Shown here piece by piece: positions 41,946 through 49,432 of a stretch of 64,000 nucleotides of DNA. The stretch is from Betaproteobacteria bacterium (GTDB lineage Bacteria; Pseudomonadota; Gammaproteobacteria; Burkholderiales; Burkholderiaceae_C), in assembly GCA_016716535.1 (NCBI GenBank), contig JADJWD010000006.1:434001-498000 (forward strand), in the 5' to 3' direction. The stretch's first letter is position 1. Every line of letters begins with the position of its first letter. A program made the translations under genes and the position numbers. The notes below the pieces were generated by a model. It had not been told where the DNA came from, did no database searches, and saw nothing but the letters and a program-made list of their open reading frames with translations.

Positions 41946-42953
41946 TCACTTGACGGCCTGGATCTGCGCGATCAGCGGCTTCCAGTCGGGGAAGTCCTTG
42001 TCGACTTGCGCCAGCACGGCTTTGCGGAACGCCTCGAGGTCGAGGCCGTCCTTCGCCTCGACGAAGGTCATGCCCTTGGCTTCGAGGTCCTTGCGGTACT
42101 TCGCGAAAGTCTCGCGGTCCCAGGCCAGCGTCTTCGCGCTGACTTCCATCATCGTGTCCTCGATGATCTTGCGGTCGCCGGCCGGGATGCCCTGCCAGAT
42201 GCGCTCGTTGACGAACACCGACAGCACGCTTTGCATGTGGCCGGTGAGCATCACGAACTTCTGCACCTCGTACAGCTTGAGGTTGAAGATGTTCGGCAGC
42301 GGGTTCTCCTGCCCGACGACGAGGCCGGTGGCCAGCGCCGTGGCGAGTTCACTCACCTCGACCGGCGTGGCGACGGCGCCCATGCCGGTGAGCATCGTCG
42401 ACCACAGCTTCACCGGCACACCGCGGTACTTCTTGCCGGCCATGTCCTTCGGCGCCAGCACGCGCTCCTTGCTCGTGAGGTGGCGCGTGCCCTGGAACAG
42501 GTTGCCGACGATGCGCATGCCGCCGGCGGCCACGAGGTCCTTGTTCACCGCCTGCAGCGCCGCACTCGTGCGCGGGTCGGTGGCGCGCAGCGCGTGCTCG
42601 GCGTCGCGATACGCGAACGGCGTGTTGAACACCGCGGTCGTCGGCAGGATCTTGCCGAGCGAGGCGAAGTCGTGGTGGCCCATCGCGACGGCGCCGCTCT
42701 TCACGCCGTCGACCATTTCGCCGACGCCGCCGAGCTGCGAGTTGGCGAACACCTGGATCTCGACGCGGCCGGCGGTACGCTCCTTGACGAGCTTGGCGAC
42801 CTCGTCGGCATACAACGTCTGCGGCGCGTTGGCGACGCCGACGTGGGCGTAACGCAGCTTGATCTGCGCCTGCGCGGCGCTTGTGGCAAAGCCCAACGTG
42901 GCGATCGCGGCGATGGCGGCCAGGCCAACGATGCGGCGGGAATGCAGGTTCAT
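41946..42953 (-). CDS. dctP: TRAP transporter solute-binding protein, DctP type
   Basis: 335 residues from ATG 42953, preceded by GAGGAGA 7 bases upstream. A signal peptide (LAAIAAIATLGFATSAAQAQ) directs it to the periplasm. The DctP domain shows KLRYAHVGVANAP, VQVFANSQLGG-like spacing in RVEIQVFANSQLGGVGE, and the ligand region VPVKLWSTMLTGMGAVATPV, where the usual carboxylate-binding Arg would be sought. It captures an organic acid for DctQM. The start lies 47 bases after the reductase stop; the ligand may be the substrate of the lactonase and reductase of the same operon. Confidence 0.9.
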   Translation of the reverse strand: MNLHSRRIVGLAAIAAIATLGFATSAAQAQIKLRYAHVGVANAPQTLYADEVAKLVKERTAGRVEIQVFANSQLGGVGEMVDGVKSGAVAMGHHDFASLGKILPTTAVFNTPFAYRDAEHALRATDPRTSAALQAVNKDLVAAGGMRIVGNLFQGTRHLTSKERVLAPKDMAGKKYRGVPVKLWSTMLTGMGAVATPVEVSELATALATGLVVGQENPLPNIFNLKLYEVQKFVMLTGHMQSVLSVFVNERIWQGIPAGDRKIIEDTMMEVSAKTLAWDRETFAKYRKDLEAKGMTFVEAKDGLDLEAFRKAVLAQVDKDFPDWKPLIAQIQAVK

Positions 42954-42999
42954 GCGGGGTCTCCTCGTTGTGTCGTCGTGGGTCGGGTCGATCTTCGTC

Positions 43000-43881
43000 T
43001 CAAAGCTGCCGCTTCTCGTACAGGGTGAACACGGCCGAGGTGTCCAGCTCCGAGCCGCCGGCTTCGATGAGCTTGCGATAGAGCGCAAGCGCCTGCGTGA
43101 GCATCGGAGCCGGCGTGCCGAGCGCCGCGGCGTAGTCGCTGACCATCTCGAGGTCCTTGCGCAACTGGCGCGCATAGCCTTGCGGCGCGAAGTCGCGCGC
43201 CACCATGCGCGGATAGAGGCGCTGCAACAGCGAGCCGTCGGCATGGCCGCCGGCCAGGCACTCGGGCAGGCGCGCGGCGTCGATGCCGGCGGCCTCGGCC
43301 ATCGACGCGGCCTCGGCCATCACCGCATGCACGCAGCCGACGATGAGCTGGTTCAGCATCTTCGCCGTCAACCCGGCGCCCACCGGCCCCATGTGCGTGC
43401 AGCGCGCCGACACGTCGGCCATGAAGGGCGCGAGCCGCTCGATGTCGGCGGCGTCGCCGCCGGCCATCACCGTCAGCGTGCCCGCGCCGCTGGCCGGCGG
43501 CCCGCCGGAGACCGGCGCATCGACCCAGGCGCAGCCGCAGCGTTCACGCAAGCGGGCAGCGTAATCGCGGCCTTGTTCGACGGTGATCGTCGAGAAGTCG
43601 ACCAGCAACTGCGGCGCGCGCATCGCGGGGGCCACACCGTTGTCGCCGAACACCGCCGCCTCCACCGCATGCGGCGTCGGCAGATTCAGCACGACGAATT
43701 CGGCGCCCGCCACCGCCTCGGCCGGGCTCGAGGCGACACGCGCGCCGGCGCCGCGCGCGAGTTCGAGCTGCGCCGGCGCGATGTCGTGGACGGCGATCGG
43801 ATAACCCAGCCCGCGCAGGCGTTTGACCATCGGCCAGCCCATCAGACCGATGCCGATGTACGCCAGCGCGGGCTTCTTCAT
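43000..43881 (-). CDS. HIBADH-family NAD(P)-dependent 2-hydroxyacid reductase
   Basis: 293 residues, the family's usual size, from ATG 43881. The nucleotide motif is YIGIGLMGWPMVKRLRG. The substrate loop is DAPVSGGPPASGAGTLTVM, and the catalytic lysine is in GAGLTAKMLNQLIVG. The family includes 3-hydroxyisobutyrate dehydrogenase, tartronate semialdehyde reductase (GarR) and L-threonate dehydrogenase (LtnD). Context with a sugar-lactonase-like gene, a TRAP importer and a PdxA2-like gene favours an acid-sugar enzyme over valine breakdown. The start lies 8 bases after the lactonase-like stop. Confidence 0.87.
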   Translation of the reverse strand: MKKPALAYIGIGLMGWPMVKRLRGLGYPIAVHDIAPAQLELARGAGARVASSPAEAVAGAEFVVLNLPTPHAVEAAVFGDNGVAPAMRAPQLLVDFSTITVEQGRDYAARLRERCGCAWVDAPVSGGPPASGAGTLTVMAGGDAADIERLAPFMADVSARCTHMGPVGAGLTAKMLNQLIVGCVHAVMAEAASMAEAAGIDAARLPECLAGGHADGSLLQRLYPRMVARDFAPQGYARQLRKDLEMVSDYAAALGTPAPMLTQALALYRKLIEAGGSELDTSAVFTLYEKRQL

Positions 43882-43889
43882 CGCCGCCC

Positions 43890-44795
43890 TCAGCCCGCCT
43901 CGGCGATGCGGTAGACACGCAGCGCGTTGTCGCGAAAGAGCGCGCGCCGCTCGCCATCGCTGAAGCCGCGCGTGATCTCGTCGAAGCCGCCGAAGATCTG
44001 CGCGAAGCGCCCGCACAAACCATCGACCGGGAAGTTGCTCGCGAACATGCAGCGCGCGGGGCCGAAGAGCTCGATCGTCGTCAGCACGATCTCGCGGTTG
44101 GCCGCCGCCGTCCACGGCTGATTCGGCACGCCGATGCCGGAGATCTTGACGCAGACGTTCGGGCAGGCGGCCAGCGTCGCCATCGCGCGCCGCCAGGCCG
44201 CGAGCCCCTCGGCGCTGCGGTCGGCCGGCAGCCCGGTGTGGTTCAGCACGATCGGCGTCGTCTCGAAGTCGGCCGCAAGCCGCGCCGCCTCGTGCAGGTG
44301 CCACCAAGGCGTCTGCAGCTCGAAGTGCAGGCCCAGCGGCGCAAGAAGCGCGAAGCCGGCGCGCCAGGCGGCATCGAGCGTGCCGCCGGGCTCGGCATGG
44401 CCCGGCTCGCGGTGCGCGCGCGGCTTGTGGCGCACGCCGCGCACGAACGGCCGCGCGGCGTGGCGCTCGAGCAGCGCCGGTGCGTCCGGCCGGTCGAGCC
44501 ACGCGGCGGCAACCGCGACGCTCGGCAGGCCGTGATCACGGCGCAGTTCATCGACGTAGGCCATCTCGCCGGCCAAGTCGCGCGGGTCCCACTCGGTCTC
44601 GATGTAGACGCTGTGCGAGACCTCGAACGGCCGCGCGTCGGCGCGGTACTCGGGCGGCAGGTACGGCCGGCGCAGCGCGCGGTAGTCGCCGTAGCGGAAG
44701 GCGATCGGCGGCTCGTCGTTGAGCCACGGGTGGTAGTTGCGCGTCGGGTCCCAGAAATGCTGGTGCGCGTCGACGATCGCGAAACCGAGAGCCAT
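43890..44795 (-). CDS. COG3618 amidohydrolase/lactonase-type metal-dependent hydrolase
   Basis: 301 residues from ATG 44795. The TIM-barrel amidohydrolase start is IVDAHQHFWDP (His11, His13). The later histidines and the acid are in VRGVRHKPR, VLNHTGLP and the ASNFPVDG ending. This pattern is that of L-fuconolactonase, 2-pyrone-4,6-dicarboxylate lactonase and relatives, which open lactone rings in the cytosol. It is the first gene of the lactonase-reductase-dctPQM operon, and a 50-bp element shared with the tctC-pdxA promoter region begins 22 bases upstream. The substrate is unknown. Confidence 0.87.
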   Translation of the reverse strand: MALGFAIVDAHQHFWDPTRNYHPWLNDEPPIAFRYGDYRALRRPYLPPEYRADARPFEVSHSVYIETEWDPRDLAGEMAYVDELRRDHGLPSVAVAAAWLDRPDAPALLERHAARPFVRGVRHKPRAHREPGHAEPGGTLDAAWRAGFALLAPLGLHFELQTPWWHLHEAARLAADFETTPIVLNHTGLPADRSAEGLAAWRRAMATLAACPNVCVKISGIGVPNQPWTAAANREIVLTTIELFGPARCMFASNFPVDGLCGRFAQIFGGFDEITRGFSDGERRALFRDNALRVYRIAEAG

Positions 44796-44817
44796 GCGGC
44801 ACGGTAACGGGGCGCCT

Positions 44818-44867
44818 CATGCATTGCCAATGCGCAATCCTGAACGTCTCATGACGATCGGTGCATG
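44818..44867. promoter_or_regulatory. Candidate LysR-type operator, copy B
   Basis: 36 of 50 bases match 39056-39105 with no gap. The core palindrome is GCATT-GCC-AATGC (44821-44833), and ATGACGAT (44851-44858) matches the second conserved part. It lies just upstream of the lactonase-reductase-TRAP operon. The rest of 44796-45045 contains only the leader of the next gene. Confidence 0.65.
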
Positions 44868-45045
44868 CTGCGATGCATCACCGGCGCCCGGGCGCGGCCG
44901 CGCACCCGTGCCGGCCGCACCGCAAACGGCAACGAACGCACGGGAACGCACCTTGCCGCCGCCGGCCTTGTGCGCGCCGGCCGCCCGCGGCCGGCGCATT
45001 CCGCAGCCCCGGTGGGCGCCGCGCGCCCCGATAGAGGAGATCCCG

Positions 45046-45483
45046 ATGAAGATCTGTGATGCGATGACGCGCGACGTGTGTGTTGCGTCGCCCAACGAGA
45101 CGATCAGCGATGCCGCGCGCCAGATGGCGGCCATCGACGCCGGCGTGCTGCCGGTGGGCGAGAACGACCGCCTGGTCGGCATGATCACCGACCGCGACAT
45201 CGCGGTGCGCGCGGTGGCGCAGGGCCTGGGGCCCGACACGCCGATCCGCGAGGTGATGTCGCAGGAGGTGCTGTACTGCTTCGAGGACGACAGCGTCGAC
45301 GACGTGGCGCGCAACATGGCCGACCAGCAGGTGCGGCGGCTGCCGGTGGTGGACCGCGACAAGCGGCTCGTGGGCATCGTCTCGATCGGCGATGTCGCGC
45401 GCTGCGAACCCGGCCGCCAGACGGCCGAGGCGATGGCCGGCATCGCGCAGCAAGGCGGCGCGCACTCGCAGTCGCTGCACTGA
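45046..45483 (+). CDS. Tandem CBS-domain protein
   Basis: 145 residues from ATG 45046 with AGAGGAGA 6 bases upstream. Two CBS domains (about 7-62 and 71-128) fill the protein: DAMTRDVCVASPNETISDAA with the LVGMITDRDIAVR ending, then EVMSQEVLYCFEDDSVDDVA with RLVGIVSIGDVAR. Stand-alone CBS pairs bind adenosyl nucleotides such as AMP or ATP as energy sensors, or regulate partner enzymes and stress responses. The partner is unknown. It is probably monocistronic: a strong hairpin follows. Confidence 0.9.
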   Translation: MKICDAMTRDVCVASPNETISDAARQMAAIDAGVLPVGENDRLVGMITDRDIAVRAVAQGLGPDTPIREVMSQEVLYCFEDDSVDDVARNMADQQVRRLPVVDRDKRLVGIVSIGDVARCEPGRQTAEAMAGIAQQGGAHSQSLH

Positions 45484-45530
45484 CGCCGGTGGCGGTTCGA
45501 AGGCACCGGCGGGTGGCTGCCGGGTGCCTT

Positions 45531-45567
45531 CGCTCCGGCGGCCGCCAATCCCTCGGCCGCCGGAGCG
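45531..45567 (+). terminator. Long-stem terminator after the CBS gene
   Basis: A perfect 14-bp inverted repeat (CGCTCCGGCGGCCG and its complement, 9-base loop) is followed by TTCATTCAC. A second 10-bp hairpin (CGAAGGCACC/GGTGCCTTCG, 45498-45532) lies just before it and shares two bases with it, so the two could be alternatives. The T-run is short. Confidence 0.6.
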
Positions 45568-45689
45568 TTCATTCACGATCAGGGTGCGCGAGGGGTTTGT
45601 CGCGCCGCCGTTTGGGCCGATGATCGGCCGCGGTCGACCGCTGCACGCGCCCCGCCCCGGGGCGCCGGCCGATCCGCCCGAGCCCCGAC

Positions 45690-47618
45690 GTGAGCCCCGA
45701 TCCGCAGAACCCCGTTCCTCCGGCTACATCCGGCCCTGCCTCGGCCCCCGCCCCGGCCGACGACGGCGACATCTTCCTCAGCCACACGCTGCCCAACGGC
45801 ACGATGGTGGGGGGGTTGCAGATCACCGGCCTCATCGGCGAGGGCGGCTTCGGCATCGTCTACCTCGCGTTCGACACCACGCTGCAGCGGCAGGTGGCGC
45901 TGAAGGAGTACATGCCGAGTTCGCTCGCCTCGCGCGTCAGCGGCTCGCACAAGGTGCGCGTGAACTCGCCGCGCTTCGTCGACACCTTCAACGCGGGCCT
46001 GCGCAGCTTCATCAACGAGGCGCGGCTGCTGGCGAGCTTCGACCACCCGGCGCTCGTCAAGGTGCATCAGTTCTGGCAGGCCAACGACACCGCCTACATG
46101 GTGATGCCGTACTACCAGGGGCCGACGCTGAAGGCGCACGTCGCCAAGCTCGCCGCGGCCGGCAGCCGGCCCGACGAGGCGATGCTGCGCCAGTGGCTTG
46201 CCCCGCTGCTGGACGCGCTGGCGACGATGCACGCCGGCAAGTGCTACCACCGCGACATCGCGCCGGACAACATCCTGCTGACGAACAACGGCCCGCTGCT
46301 GCTGGACTTCGGCGCCGCGCGGCGCGTCATCAGCGACATGACGCAGGCGCTGACGGTGATCCTGAAGCCGGGCTACGCGCCGATCGAGCAGTACGGCGAC
46401 GTGGCGACGATGACGCAGGGGCCGTGGACCGACCTGTACGCGCTGGCCAGTGTCATCTACTACTGCATCACCGGGCATTCGCCGATCACCTCGGTCGAGC
46501 GGGTGATGGGCGACCCCCTGCCGCGGCTGGCGCGCGTGGCCGCGGGGCAGTACGGCAGCGCGTTCCTCGCCGCCGTCGATGCGGCGCTGGCGGTGCGCCC
46601 GGCCGACCGGCCGCAAAGCGTGGCCGAGTTTCGCGACCTGCTCGACGGCCGCGCGCAGCCGCGCCCGCCGTCGGCCGAAGCGAACGTCGCGGCCGGCCTG
46701 CCCGCCAACGCGGCGGCCCCAGCCGTGCCGGCGGCGTTTGCACTGGACAAGACGCAGCCGCGCCCGCCGACCGAGGGCGGGTATGCGCCGACGATGCCCA
46801 TGGCAGGGCCGGCGGCGGCGGGTGCGGCCGCGGGGGCGGCGGCACCTGCGAAGGCGCAGGCGGCGCCAGCTCGCGCTGCGGCACAGGCCCCGGCAGCAGG
46901 CGGCAGCGGCGCGGCCGCGGCGCCCGCGCCGGCCCTGGCCACTGCTTCGAAGCGCGGCCCACTCGTCGGGGCAGTCGCCGCGATCGCCGCTCTCGCCATC
47001 GGCGCCGGTGTCTTCATGCAGGGCGGCGGCACGCCGACGCCGGCCGCGGCGCCGAACACGGCACCCGCGCCGAACGCGGATCCGGCCGCCATGCCGGCCC
47101 TTGCGCCGGCGGTCGCCCCGGCCGTCACTCCGACGGCCGCACCCGCCGTCACTCCGACGGCCGCACCGGCCATCGCACCGGCGCTCACGCCGGCAGCGCC
47201 GCCGTCGTTCTCGTCGAACGAACCGCCCGCCGCTGCGCCGCCACGCGCCGCCCGCGCCCCAGCGTCTTCGGCCTTCGCGCGCGGCGCGGCGCAGCGCCCG
47301 GCAGCGTCACGCCCCTCCGACGGCCCGCGCCAGACGGCGCAGCGCGCGGCGCGCAACGCGCCCGCGCCGGTGGCGCAGAGCACGCCGCCGGCCGATCGCG
47401 GCAACGGCAACGGCGTCCGCGCCTACCCCGTGCCCGGCGGCACGCCGGCGCCTGCGGCCACGACGCCACCTGCAGCAGCCACAACCGCATCGCCTCCGCC
47501 CGCACCGGCGCGCGCCGCCAATGCGCAGGCAACCAAGTGCGCCGAACTGTTGAAGAAGGGAAACCAGGGCACGCTGACCCTCGAGGACGCGACCTTCCTG
47601 CGCAAGGAGTGCCGCTGA
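45690..47618 (+). CDS. Transmembrane Ser/Thr protein kinase, PknB-like
   Basis: 642 residues from GTG 45690. The cytoplasmic kinase domain (about 45-320) is complete: glycine loop GEGGFGIV (50-57), catalytic lysine in VALKEY (Lys72), HRDIAPDN (187-194), DFG (206-208) and PGYAPIEQY in the activation region. A Pro/Ala-rich linker, one membrane span (about 424-444) and a low-complexity Ala/Pro/Thr periplasmic part of about 200 residues follow. The last 40 residues (KCAELLKKGNQGTLTLEDAT) form a short conserved-looking helical end. A 24-bp tandem duplication lies in the periplasmic part. No phosphatase gene is adjacent. The likely role is an envelope-stress or developmental switch, with targets unknown. 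Confidence 0.9.
   Translation: MSPDPQNPVPPATSGPASAPAPADDGDIFLSHTLPNGTMVGGLQITGLIGEGGFGIVYLAFDTTLQRQVALKEYMPSSLASRVSGSHKVRVNSPRFVDTFNAGLRSFINEARLLASFDHPALVKVHQFWQANDTAYMVMPYYQGPTLKAHVAKLAAAGSRPDEAMLRQWLAPLLDALATMHAGKCYHRDIAPDNILLTNNGPLLLDFGAARRVISDMTQALTVILKPGYAPIEQYGDVATMTQGPWTDLYALASVIYYCITGHSPITSVERVMGDPLPRLARVAAGQYGSAFLAAVDAALAVRPADRPQSVAEFRDLLDGRAQPRPPSAEANVAAGLPANAAAPAVPAAFALDKTQPRPPTEGGYAPTMPMAGPAAAGAAAGAAAPAKAQAAPARAAAQAPAAGGSGAAAAPAPALATASKRGPLVGAVAAIAALAIGAGVFMQGGGTPTPAAAPNTAPAPNADPAAMPALAPAVAPAVTPTAAPAVTPTAAPAIAPALTPAAPPSFSSNEPPAAAPPRAARAPASSAFARGAAQRPAASRPSDGPRQTAQRAARNAPAPVAQSTPPADRGNGNGVRAYPVPGGTPAPAATTPPAAATTASPPPAPARAANAQATKCAELLKKGNQGTLTLEDATFLRKECR
47121..47168 (+). repeat. 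24-bp tandem duplication in the kinase gene
   Basis: Two copies of a 24-bp unit starting GCCGTCACTCCGACGG, 23 of 24 identical. They encode AVTPTAAP repeats in the periplasmic linker. Confidence 0.9.
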
Positions 47619-47626
47619 CGAGAGCT

Positions 47627-47687
47627 CCGTTCGGGCTGAGCTTGTCGAAGCCGGCCCTGAGCCTGTCGAAGGGCTCAGCGCGAACGG
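47627..47687. repeat. Dispersed inverted-repeat element of REP/TGTCGAAG type
   Basis: The arms CCGTTCGGGCTGAG and CTCAGCGCGAACGG (13 of 14 complementary) enclose two CTTGTCGAAG/CCTGTCGAAG copies. This resembles the abundant TTCGGGCTGAGCTTGTCGAAG-type intergenic repeat of Burkholderiales, recalled from memory. It fills the gap between two convergent genes and could act as a bidirectional terminator. Confidence 0.75.
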
Positions 47688-47688
47688 T

Positions 47689-48309
47689 TCACTCGACAAA
47701 CACCTTCGCGCGCACCTCGGGCGGGCCGAACACCAGGTCGACGCGGCCGTCGTCGGTCCAGAAGACCTGGAAGTCGCCGGCGCGGTAGCGGTACTGCCAC
47801 AGCGGCTTCGAGAGATCGGCGTTGTAGGCCGTCGACGGATGGCCGAGCGACATCACGACCTGTTCGCGCGTCATGCCCTTGAGCACCTTGCGCTGCGCGA
47901 TCGCCTCGCGCACCTTAGGCGCGAACGACTGCATCCGCGCCTTCGGGTCGGCGGTGGGCACGTACAGCTTCGCGAACTGGTCCATCGTCATCGTGCGGCT
48001 GTAGTCGTTGCCCAGGCCGATCGCCTTGCCGTCGATCTCCAGCAGCATGCGCCAGCGGCCGAAGCCGGTGAACTTCACCGGCGTGCCGGCCGGCACGATC
48101 TTCTTGCGGCCGTCGTCGTAGGCGAGGTCGCTGATCCAGCTGCCGTCACTGAGCAGCGAGCAGCACAGGAACCCTTCGTAGGGTTTGGTCTCCTGCGCCG
48201 GCGCGCGCATCGGCGCCGTGGCCAGCAGCGCCGCGCCCAGCAGCGGGGCGAGCCGGATGAGCGAAGTGACCGAGGTGTTCGCCGATGTGCGGGAGTTGCG
48301 TGCAGCCAT
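47689..48309 (-). CDS. Secreted protein with BamE/SmpA-like domain
   Basis: 206 residues from ATG 48309. The signal peptide is about 1-38 (LIRLAPLLGAALLATAPMRAPAQE). The mature start has a CC pair (EGFLCCSLLSDGSW). The C-terminal third reads KVLKGMTREQVVMSLGHPST, then LWQYRYRAGDFQVFW, the GMTxxQVxxxLGxP motif of SmpA/OmlA/BamE-type domains that mediate contacts in the envelope. The Cys pair is not in lipobox position. Its stop abuts the dispersed repeat. The function is unknown; it is probably a periplasmic assembly or stress protein. Confidence 0.75.
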   Translation of the reverse strand: MAARNSRTSANTSVTSLIRLAPLLGAALLATAPMRAPAQETKPYEGFLCCSLLSDGSWISDLAYDDGRKKIVPAGTPVKFTGFGRWRMLLEIDGKAIGLGNDYSRTMTMDQFAKLYVPTADPKARMQSFAPKVREAIAQRKVLKGMTREQVVMSLGHPSTAYNADLSKPLWQYRYRAGDFQVFWTDDGRVDLVFGPPEVRAKVFVE

Positions 48310-48481
48310 GAGTCGATTCCCCGCGAGACCGTTGCAGGGCAGTCTAAGCGCGTGCCGCCATTCGCGCACCGGTGGCCGCCCGGGCCGCCCCTCAGGGCGA
48401 GGGAGCCTTGCACGGCCGCACCGCGGCGCGCTGCGGACCCGCGGCTGCGCCAAGGTCAACGCCAACGCGGCACCATCGCGC

Positions 48482-49432
48482 ATGCCCGTTGCCGGGAACC
48501 TGCCGCTCTTCGTCGTCATCAATGCCCGCTCGGGCGCCGGTGATGCGCAGGCGGCGCGACGGACGATCGAGTCGGTGCTGCATGCCTCGGGCCGCACGTT
48601 CGAGTTGCTGCCCGCCGCGCAGCCGGGCGCGCTGCCCGCCGTTGTCGAGCGCGCCGCGGCGTTGGCGCGTGCGCATGGCGGGGCCATCGTCGCAGCCGGT
48701 GGCGACGGCACGATCAACGCCGCGGTGCAAGCCGCGTTGGCGCACGGCGTGCCGCTCGGCGTGCTGCCGCAAGGCACCTTCAACTACTTCAGCCGCGCGC
48801 ATGGCATCCCGGCCGACACCGAAGCCGCCGCGCAGGCGCTGCTGCAAGCCGTGCCGCAACCTGTGCAGGCCGGGCGCATTACCGGCGGCGACGGGCGCTC
48901 GCGCGCCTTTGTCGTCAACGCGAGCCTGGGCCTGTATCCACGGCTGCTCGAGGATCGCGAGGCGACGAAGCGCGAATACGGCCGCAATCGCTGGGTGGCC
49001 GTGTGGGCGGCGCTGCGCACGCTGTGCACCGCGCACCGCCCGCTGCGGCTGGTGCTGCGCACCGGCAGCGGCACCGACCAGCTCGTGCGCACGCCGACGC
49101 TGTTCGTCGGCAACAACCCGCTGCAGCTCGAGCAGACCGGCCTGCCGGGCATCGCCGCGCTCGAGCGCGGGCGGCTCGTTGCGGTGACGATGGCGCCCGC
49201 GGGCACGGCGTCGATGCTGATGCTGATGCTGCGCGGTGCCCTCGGCCGCCTGGGCGACGCCGACAGCGTCGTCAGCTTCGGCTTCGAGCAGCTCGTCGTG
49301 CAGCCGGCTGCGCCGCTGGGCCGGCGGCGCATCAAGGTGGCCACCGACGGCGAGGTGTTCTCGCTGCGCGCGCCGCTGACCTTCACCCCGTGGCCCGAGC
49401 CGTTGAAGCTGCTGTGCCCGCCCGCGCCATGA
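48482..49432 (+). CDS. Diacylglycerol/lipid kinase family protein (YegS/DAGK catalytic domain)
   Basis: 316 residues from ATG 48482. The DAGK catalytic pattern is clear: VVINARSGAGDA, then AIVAAGGDGTINAAV, GVLPQGTFNYFSRA and the late DGEVFSLRAPL. Family members phosphorylate diacylglycerol, sphingosine-like lipids or phosphatidylglycerol with ATP. The GGDGT glycine-rich ATP site is intact. The gene overlaps the next one in ATGA, so a lipid kinase and a phosphoesterase are co-produced. The 172 bases upstream hold no other feature. Confidence 0.88.
   Translation: MPVAGNLPLFVVINARSGAGDAQAARRTIESVLHASGRTFELLPAAQPGALPAVVERAAALARAHGGAIVAAGGDGTINAAVQAALAHGVPLGVLPQGTFNYFSRAHGIPADTEAAAQALLQAVPQPVQAGRITGGDGRSRAFVVNASLGLYPRLLEDREATKREYGRNRWVAVWAALRTLCTAHRPLRLVLRTGSGTDQLVRTPTLFVGNNPLQLEQTGLPGIAALERGRLVAVTMAPAGTASMLMLMLRGALGRLGDADSVVSFGFEQLVVQPAAPLGRRRIKVATDGEVFSLRAPLTFTPWPEPLKLLCPPAP

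Noticed and set aside
44796..45045. A short gene in the gap between the lactonase-like and CBS genes
   Set aside because: Frames here are arginine-rich shadows with no ribosome site; the region is explained by the shared element and the CBS leader.
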